From Branchiostoma floridae (taxonomy: Eukaryota; Chordata; Leptocardii; Amphioxiformes; Branchiostomatidae), in the NCBI RefSeq assembly GCF_000003815.2, contig NC_049986.1, forward strand, positions 21,935,125 through 21,999,124: a DNA stretch of 64,000 nucleotides, given 5' to 3'. The notes below the pieces were generated by a model. The model searched no databases and was not told the DNA's origin. It was given only the letters and a program-made list of their open reading frames with translations. The position numbers were made by a program, and so were the translations under genes. Below, piece by piece: positions 57,786-64,000 of this stretch (position 1 is its first letter; every line of letters starts with the position of its first letter).

Positions 57786-58501
57786 AGAAACCAGACAACA
57801 TGAGACAAAGGTCTTAACAGTGTTTGAGGATAGTTGTTGAGCCTATAAAGCGTGCCAGATGAAGAGGAATAATCAAGTCCGTCCCCCGTTGAAACTGGCC
57901 GGCAAGCTTTATAGTGAAGGGTCAGTATTTCCGGTGGTGATAGGTCAAAGTTTACATACCTGATTACCCTCATTGGAACTAAAATTGACGACTATAGCAT
58001 AGCGACAAAGGTGAGGTTTGCACTTTGTGGCCAGCTAACGCATTTTCTGTCTATTTGGACAATTTCTACCATTTTTCCAGTGTTATGTGAAGCCTGGTAG
58101 AGGCTAGTGACATGTGACAAGATTCTACAAGGGCACTTGGCAAACAAGATAATACTAGTAATCGACAATAACGAAACTTGATTGCGGAAATTTTACAAAT
58201 CTCTAGCAGCCCACATGCAGCTTAAACTAAGTCTAAACGCTGACCATTCTTGTATATCTACATCGACGTACATAAAGTGACAATCAGCACTCCAGTAACT
58301 CATACAGATAAAGCCCAAATCGTGTACTGTGCTATAGAACACAGACTAGACGCCTTTACCTGAAACAAACGGCGTTGTGTTCACATGAAATTTACTGTCG
58401 ATATTGTCCGAACTTTCCACATTGAACATCTATTTTGTCAAGGTTTTGTGAGGAGGAAAACGATAACATACATGAAAGACGACAACGCATTCGCATTTTA
58501 G
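57786..58501. other. Upstream of ghost unit 3 with trailing remnants
   Basis: After the distal block, 58160-58440 resembles 42990-43250, a leftover 3' UTR. No gene. Confidence 0.45.
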
Positions 58502-59800
58502 TTTATTGAGGAAACTGAAGGGGGAAAGGTAACAAATCTCTAACATCTTACAGCATATCATGAAGGCAAACAATACATAGCAACATCTATATAACTAGCA
58601 TATTTCCGAAGCTAATTAGAAACGCCAAGGATCTAGTTTATTTACAGCGATTAATTTGACGTAATAAATGTTAACTACAACTAGAAGAAGTAAGAGAAGA
58701 TCAAGGTATCAAATGAGATTCGTGGGTATCAGAGATAACCAACCGTTTTCCTAGTCTATACTTAATGTACTGATTTCCATAGGGAAAAACAGACAAGACA
58801 AAAAGTTGACAAATCACGAAATAATCAGAAAACGACATGCTTACTTCGACTTTTTCTAAATGGTAAAGATCTCATAAATCTACAGCCAATATGATTACTA
58901 CTTCATGGCTCGAAATACTATTTTTCTGCATACCTGCACTGGTACAGCTAACATTGAACATTACCTGCACCCATATGAATTTAGGAAGTATAGATCATAC
59001 TAAAATTGTTCAGGAACCATTGTAATTTTTGTCTTCTATTATACTTGATAGGTTGTAACAGTCAGTGCAGCTGATGACAATCCATATACACCTACACCCT
59101 ATTACTTTTATGTATGAAACCCAGTACATGGATCAGTGCAGGTTATGTGCAGGTAAACACCAGAAATACCTGCACAGCTACAATTTTACCTGCGCTAACA
59201 TGCATATGCAGGTGGTATTTCGAGCCATGTACTTACAGAAACGCCAAGGATCTTGTGCATTTACAGCGATTAAAGTAAGGTATTAAAGGTTAATAAAAAC
59301 TTGAGTAACTAAAACTAAGAGCGATGGCAGAAAGCTATGTCCAGCAATATTCTGCCGTTTTTCTGTCGCTAGTGTCCAAATAAACAATCTACAGTCGTTT
59401 TAAAACAATCAAGTACGGGACGTGACAGTAGTAACTACTATACTGTAATTCGGTTCCCGTTATTGTTTAACAGTGAGCCATGTTTTTTTGTTTTTGTTTT
59501 TGTTTTGTTTATTTTCAGACACAGGGAGCAACTGCTAAATAAAAAGCGGTAAATCATACATGTAGGCCACCTTTATTAAGAGAAACACCTTTACTAAGAA
59601 AAAAATCGATCAAGTGACAAATTTTTGGTTTGTGGCTTTTTCTACTAAGCCACAAGCTTAAGATGTAATCCTTTTTCTACTGTGTAACAATATGTACATG
59701 TTATTGACACCGTTATTGAGATACTTTCACCGATGTGAGATTGCATGTGCGCACGAAGACTACGTGACTGGCGAAAGCTTCTGTTGCATTGTTCACACCT
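58502..59800 (-). other. 3' UTR of gene J with AATAAA and MITE
   Basis: Minus-strand AATAAA at 58502-58507. The UTR is longer than in paralogs because of the hAT-like MITE inside it. The former last finger is still readable at 59720-59800. Confidence 0.55.
58904..59229. mobile_element. hAT-like MITE, third copy
   Basis: Ends CATGGCTCGAAATAC and GTATTTCGAGCCATG. The body has CTGCATACCTGCACTGG and GCAGGTGGTATTTCGAG like 5596-5948. Target duplication not clear. Confidence 0.7.
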
Positions 59801-60934
59801 TTACGGTATTTCACCAGTGTGAGTCCGCATGTGTTTCTTCAGACTTCCCAGGTGACTAAACTGCTTGCTGCATGCCTCACATATGTACGGTTTCTCACCT
59901 GTGTGAGTCCGCATGTGTTTTTTCAGGGTTCCAAGTTCACGGAAATGGTTGTAGCATGTCTCACATTTGTATGGTTTCTCACCTGTGTGAGTCCGAATGT
60001 GCCTCTTTAAATTTGACAACGTAGTGAACTGCTTGCTGCACTTCTCACATCTGTACGGAAGTTCCCCCTTGTGAGTCCGCATGTGAACCTTAAGATTTGT
60101 TGACTGACTGAAGCATTTGCTGCACTGTTCACACTTGTACGGTTTTTCACCGGTGTGGGTCCGCATGTGTACTTTTAGATCGCACAGCCTACTGACCTGC
60201 CTACCGCACTTCTGACATTGGTACGGTTTTTCACCCTTGTGAAGTCGCAAGTGCCTCTTCACATAGCTCAACCTACTAAACTGCTTGCTACACTCCTGGC
60301 ATCGATGCGGTTTTTCACCGATGTGAGTCGTCATGTGGTCCTTCAGAATAGATAGCCGACTAAACATTTCCCCACATTCATCACACTGGTATGGTCTCTT
60401 ATCTTTGTGAGTAACCATGTGTTTCCTTAGATCGCCCAGCTGACTGCACCGTTTCCCGCATTCCCCACAAATGTATGGTCTCTCACCAGTGTGAGTAAGC
60501 AGGTGTCGATCGAGGTTACTTTTGAAGGGAAACTCCTTGTCGCAATGGCTGCACTTGTAGGTACGGCGAGAATAATGCCATTGTGTCCGATGAGATCCAG
60601 CTCCAGTCGCCATGCTGATTTCTCTTGTGTGAGTCCGCACGTGTTTCTTCAGATAACTTGCCTGACTAAAGGCTTTGTTGCAATGTTCACACTTGTACGG
60701 TTTTTCACCGGTGTGAAGTCGCATATGTGCCTTTAGATTTCCAAGATGATTAAATCGTTTCCCGCATTCATCACACAGGTATGGGATCTCACCGGTGTGT
60801 TTACGTAGGTGTTGATTGAGCCTACTTTTGAAGGGAAACTTCTTGTCGCAATAAGTGCACTTGCAGGTACGTGGAGAATCCTGTCTATCCTCTCTCTCCC
60901 CTTGTGTCAGATGAGATCCGGCTGCAGTCGCCAT
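59801..60934 (-). CDS. C2H2 zinc-finger protein J, fused 12-finger protein
   Basis: 377 residues from ATG 60934 (acceptor GTTCTTGCAG|GATCTAG, exon from 60953). The first leader [20 protein letters not shown] and three fingers (FPFKSRL, NHLGNL, SQASYL) run through HTREIS into a second complete leader [20 protein letters not shown] and nine more fingers (FPFKSNL, SQLGDL, SRLSIL, SRLSYV, SRLCDL, SQSTNL, TTLSNL, RELGTL, SHLGSL). This is two paralogous coding exons joined in frame. The stop after TGEIP is a TAA where paralogs have TAC (Tyr). Beyond it a 13th finger (CEQCNRSFRQSRSLRAHMQS) is still open. Its promoter remnant at 62833 lacks TATA and octamer, so expression is uncertain. Confidence 0.88.
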   Translation of the reverse strand: MATAAGSHLTQGEREDRQDSPRTCKCTYCDKKFPFKSRLNQHLRKHTGEIPYLCDECGKRFNHLGNLKAHMRLHTGEKPYKCEHCNKAFSQASYLKKHVRTHTREISMATGAGSHRTQWHYSRRTYKCSHCDKEFPFKSNLDRHLLTHTGERPYICGECGKRCSQLGDLRKHMVTHKDKRPYQCDECGEMFSRLSILKDHMTTHIGEKPHRCQECSKQFSRLSYVKRHLRLHKGEKPYQCQKCGRQVSRLCDLKVHMRTHTGEKPYKCEQCSKCFSQSTNLKVHMRTHKGELPYRCEKCSKQFTTLSNLKRHIRTHTGEKPYKCETCYNHFRELGTLKKHMRTHTGEKPYICEACSKQFSHLGSLKKHMRTHTGEIP

Positions 60935-61382
60935 GTTGGTTAAGCTCTAGATCCTGCAAGAACAATTAGAAAATGATACTAAGTTCAGGCTTTGAAAATT
61001 CCAGCTTATCTACTGAAATATATACCTAAACATGTCATTACTTATAAACTTATAATAGATTACTATATGACTCTTTTTTTCGTAATAAACAGAATCCAGA
61101 TGTTGAAGCAAACATAGTTAGACAGTAACCAATTGAATGGGTTTGCGCTGCGGTAAAACAGGTTTAGATGGTTTTATCTTATTACCGAGCGAAGGGAGTA
61201 GTACTAGTAACTTTCACAGGCAGGTCAGACAACATCTAAGACAATACTAAGGCATTAAAATGTAAGAGCACATGCGAAAGTAAATCTGCTATTGCGGGCT
61301 AATGCTATTTGCGGGTATTCGGCAAAAGCTGTGCCAGACGGGACAAGGCGACTGTTTGTTTATATGCATAAGGGGGCTAAAA

Positions 61383-62590
61383 TGATAATAGAGGTAATAG
61401 CCTTTATTGCACATTCATGCCCTATCGGGCTTAGTACAGGCATATACACACAAAGGGTAGTAATACAGTACACATTCATGATTTCTAATACTAATCTAAA
61501 ACATGGATTCTAAAACAAGTCTAATACATTTGATCGGCTTCTTCTCCTTTCTGAGTAATGTTAAATATGTAGCTAGAGATTTGTCTTCTGATCAAAACTC
61601 ATAAGAAAATTTAATTTTTCAACACTAGACAAAGATTCAAAGCGAGGGAATTTTCCTATAATATAGCTAAATACAATACTTCTATCGTTACTATATAAAC
61701 TACAATCTAATAAAAAGTGGGATTCATCTTCGACCTTTTACAGGTTACAAAACTGACATATTCTTTGCTCCAGAGGTGTGCGGTTGTGCCTCCCTGATTC
61801 AACACCGAGTTTGTGGCAGCTGATTCGTAGTTTGGTGATAATAGATCTTTGTCGTTCGTTCGGAATTTTAAGGTACTCTTCTTCGTTGTAGGAGGACTTG
61901 AACAGTCTGTATGAGCGTAATTTGTTCTTTGCGAATTTGCCTTTGCTGTCATTATGGATTTCGCGTAGGGATGTCTGAAAGTAGATGTCCTTTAAACGCT
62001 GTTGAATAGCAAAAATGATTGAGGGCATTTTTGAAACAATTGAGTGTGGAGAATGCCAGACAAAGGCATAACCACATTCTTCTAAAGTTTTCCGCACACC
62101 GGAAGTCCATCATTTACTACCTAAAGTGTCTAGTTCTACTTGACATAAAAGTGCGTCTGCCTGGAGACTATCAGCCGGCACATTTAAGCAAATTCTAGTG
62201 AAAAACTTAACGGCGTTTAGGGAGGCCTCCAAGTGTAAGGGGTACCTCCCCAATTCAGCCCGTGTAGCAAGATTGCTAGCTGTTTTGGGGACATTGAGGG
62301 ATTGTTTGCAGAATTTTAGATGTACGGATTCGATTGGGCAAGATTTTGAACTTCTGAAGGAACCCCAAATCCGACCAATAAAGTAATATTGGTTTGACAC
62401 AGGAGTCAAATAACTTGTTTTTAGCAGACAACGGGGCATCAGCTTTGTCAAGGGATTGTCTGACTCCAAACAAATAGAAATAACGCCAAGTACGTAGAAA
62501 TACGGGCCCAATGTCGCAATCCGTACTTTTTAGATCATTAACTTCTTTGGTGCTTCGTGCGGCAGATAGGAGTGCCTGATTTTTAACTGG
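61383..62590 (-). mobile_element. Non-LTR retrotransposon ORF2 C-terminal fragment
   Basis: Minus-strand frames, broken by shifts, read LFDSCVKPILLYWSD, then VHLKFCKQSLNVPKTASNLA, TRAELGRYPLHLEASLNAVK, then KLRISCHKLGVESGRHNRTP and LEQRICQFC. This order (GRYPL, then HKL-ESGRH-EQRICQFC) is that of a common metazoan LINE ORF2 tail with a terminal Cys-rich motif. The 3' end near 61383 carries CAATAAAGGCTATTACC. It lies in intron 1 of unit J. Confidence 0.78.
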
Positions 62591-62832
62591 ATGAGCAGTT
62601 CACATTAGCGGCGCCCCACTCCTCCCGATTACTGTACTGCCCCCTCCGCCATACTCCGCCACACAAATCTTTTACCCTCCGGGCTTGGTCCTGGTGATTG
62701 CTTATTCAAGCATTAAAGTTCTTACCAAAGCCACCCCGTGTCTCCGATCTGTGTGTAGGTGCAGATAATTGTATCTCTTGGATTTAACTCTTGGTGCCAA
62801 TAAAACTGATATAAATACTAGTCAGTACTTAC

Positions 62833-62930
62833 AAAGGTACGCTGATGCTCCAGACTACTGCGCGGTGTTTTCACGTCGACACAGATCCTCACGGCTTCAG
62901 GGTCAGAACCGGTTCGGCAGGTTGTGGTTG
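62833..62930 (-). promoter_or_regulatory. Truncated promoter and first exon of gene J
   Basis: The first-exon sequence and AACCGGTT (62907-62914) are present, but a deletion of about 75 bases has removed the TATA box. An AGGTAGCAG-type transposon end begins at 62931 where the octamer should follow. The donor is TTT|GTAAGT at 62833. Confidence 0.65.
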
Positions 62931-63060
62931 ACGGTAGCAGAACACAGTTTTAGGCCTATGAGGATTTCTAAAGTTAATGGCCACAAGATGACTAGCTTCG
63001 ACGCGGAAAAAATATAGTAGGGTGCACTTTTTATAATAGGAATACCAAAAATGGATATGT
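62931..63060 (-). mobile_element. Truncated copy of the AGGTAGCAGAACACAGT element
   Basis: GGTAGCAGAACACAGTTTTA and the following sequence match the inverse of 36700-36824 (GACTAGCTTCGACGC, AATATAGTAGGGTGCAC). The other end was not found before 63100. Confidence 0.65.
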
Positions 63061-64000
63061 TCGATCGAGTTCAGGGTATATGCCACAAAAAACATTTTTT
63101 TCAAAAATCCTGTCGGCATAAGCTATGCTGGCTACATTGCAGTATTTCCTATGCATATTCATGAGGATCATGGGAGAAAGAGGCTGTCAAAAATCACCTA
63201 CCTGACTTTTAGAACATGAAAAGTCACATTGGCATGATTGTCCGCCCTCTTAAGATTAATTTGACGAAAAAACAAAATTACGGATTGACCATGTTATACA
63301 TAGGTGGTGACCTTTTGACCCCTTGTCACTGCCAGTAAATAACAACAAAACACCTAACTAAAGCCTACTGCATCCACAAATATTGCTACAAATCTTATTT
63401 TTCAACACAATATCTCCGAGGGACATGACAATATCTCCGAAGTCAAAATGTAAACGTAAATGAATTCTTTTTGTCAGCATTAGACAAAAGTTGTAGAGAA
63501 GGACGAGTAAGAAGTGGTTCTTTCAAACGACTTGGCAAACAACGATAATAAAGGTTTGACTGTTGGCTATTATTATCCAGGGTAAAAACAAGAAGAAAAT
63601 GCTCCCAATGTGACCTTTGAAGGCAGATTGACCTCAATGAATACATAAACACATAAAATCTTTGATTGTGTGCCAGCTTAGAGAACAATTGTGAGGACCG
63701 ATTAGCAAAAAAGTACCGGTTAGAAAATTGTCTATACTGGTTTTCATAGGAACATTGTCAAAGCATGAAAACCTCCCAGATAACTGTAAGAGAGTCACAT
63801 GACAATATAGCTTACACGTCCAAATGTAAACGGCAATTAGACATTAGACAGAAGTTGTGGGATAGGATGACTAATATGTGTTTCTTGGCAAAAGACTTGG
63901 CAAACAACGATAATAAATCAAATTGCCGATTTTGCTATCCAGGGTAAAAACAATAAGGAAGTGTCCAATGTCCAGTAGTTTGCATCTGGATGACGCCAAT
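63061..64000. other. Intergenic sequence with local duplication
   Basis: 63440-63620 and 63820-63990 are copies of one segment (ATGTAAACG..., GACTTGGCAAACAACGATAA, CCAGGGTAAAAACAA). The same segment is seen diverged at 54100-54260. No gene. Confidence 0.55.

Overview
The window is animal genomic DNA, most likely from a lancelet (Branchiostoma). This rests on introns with GT-AG borders, AATAAA poly(A) signals, dense small DNA transposons, tRNA-derived SINEs, several non-LTR retrotransposon families and a head-to-tail array of C2H2 zinc-finger genes. Genus is inference from protein style; animal origin is secure. Three runs of N (6766-7295, 11586-11685, 16186-16285) show a draft assembly.

The backbone is a tandem array of one gene unit, always on the minus strand. 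Read in the gene's direction, a unit has: a distal block with AGGTCA-type half-sites flanking CTTCCGG; an octamer ATGCAAAT; a palindromic AACCGGTT; a TATATAAA box; a short ATG-free first exon ending in CTCG|GTAAGT; an intron, often with a second octamer block; an acceptor (GCAG|GATCTGGAG); and one coding exon with ATG about 20 bases inside it. That exon encodes a 20-25 residue leader ([20 protein letters not shown]-like) and 6-12 fingers. An AATAAA lies 0.4-1.3 kb downstream. There are ten coding exons (A 618-1346, B 19708-20556, C 29587-30156, D 34519-35184, E 38632-40730, F 44001-44999, G 47093-47835, H 50246-51001, I 53118-53765, J 59801-60934) and thirteen promoter/first-exon units, so three promoters (28.3, 37.2, 57.6 kb) have lost their coding exon. 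B, C, D and H look intact; E, F and G are pseudogenes; A, I and J have lesions in the splice site, promoter or last finger. This is a birth-and-death gene cluster caught in several stages.

Mobile DNA explains most of the rest. A 15.5 kb unit (1371-16842) has 230/228 bp terminal inverted repeats and a 7 bp target duplication. It sits at the splice acceptor of gene A and puts about 17 kb between A's promoter (18.7 kb) and its coding exon. A full-length L1/Tx1-type LINE (21727-28159) has both ORFs open and a 15 bp target duplication, and its empty site survives in paralogous units at about 41.27 and 56.46 kb. A 1.27 kb GC-tract-rich transposon (39447-40713) interrupts codons near the start of E. 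Smaller elements include 1.07 kb and 0.62 kb TIR elements, hAT-like MITEs, hairpin MITEs, a tRNA-derived SINE, 5'-truncated LINE ends and a minisatellite with a CTGGATATCCAG core. The 2-16 kb interior of the giant element has no convincing complete gene, only hammerhead-like motifs and one possible terminal exon.
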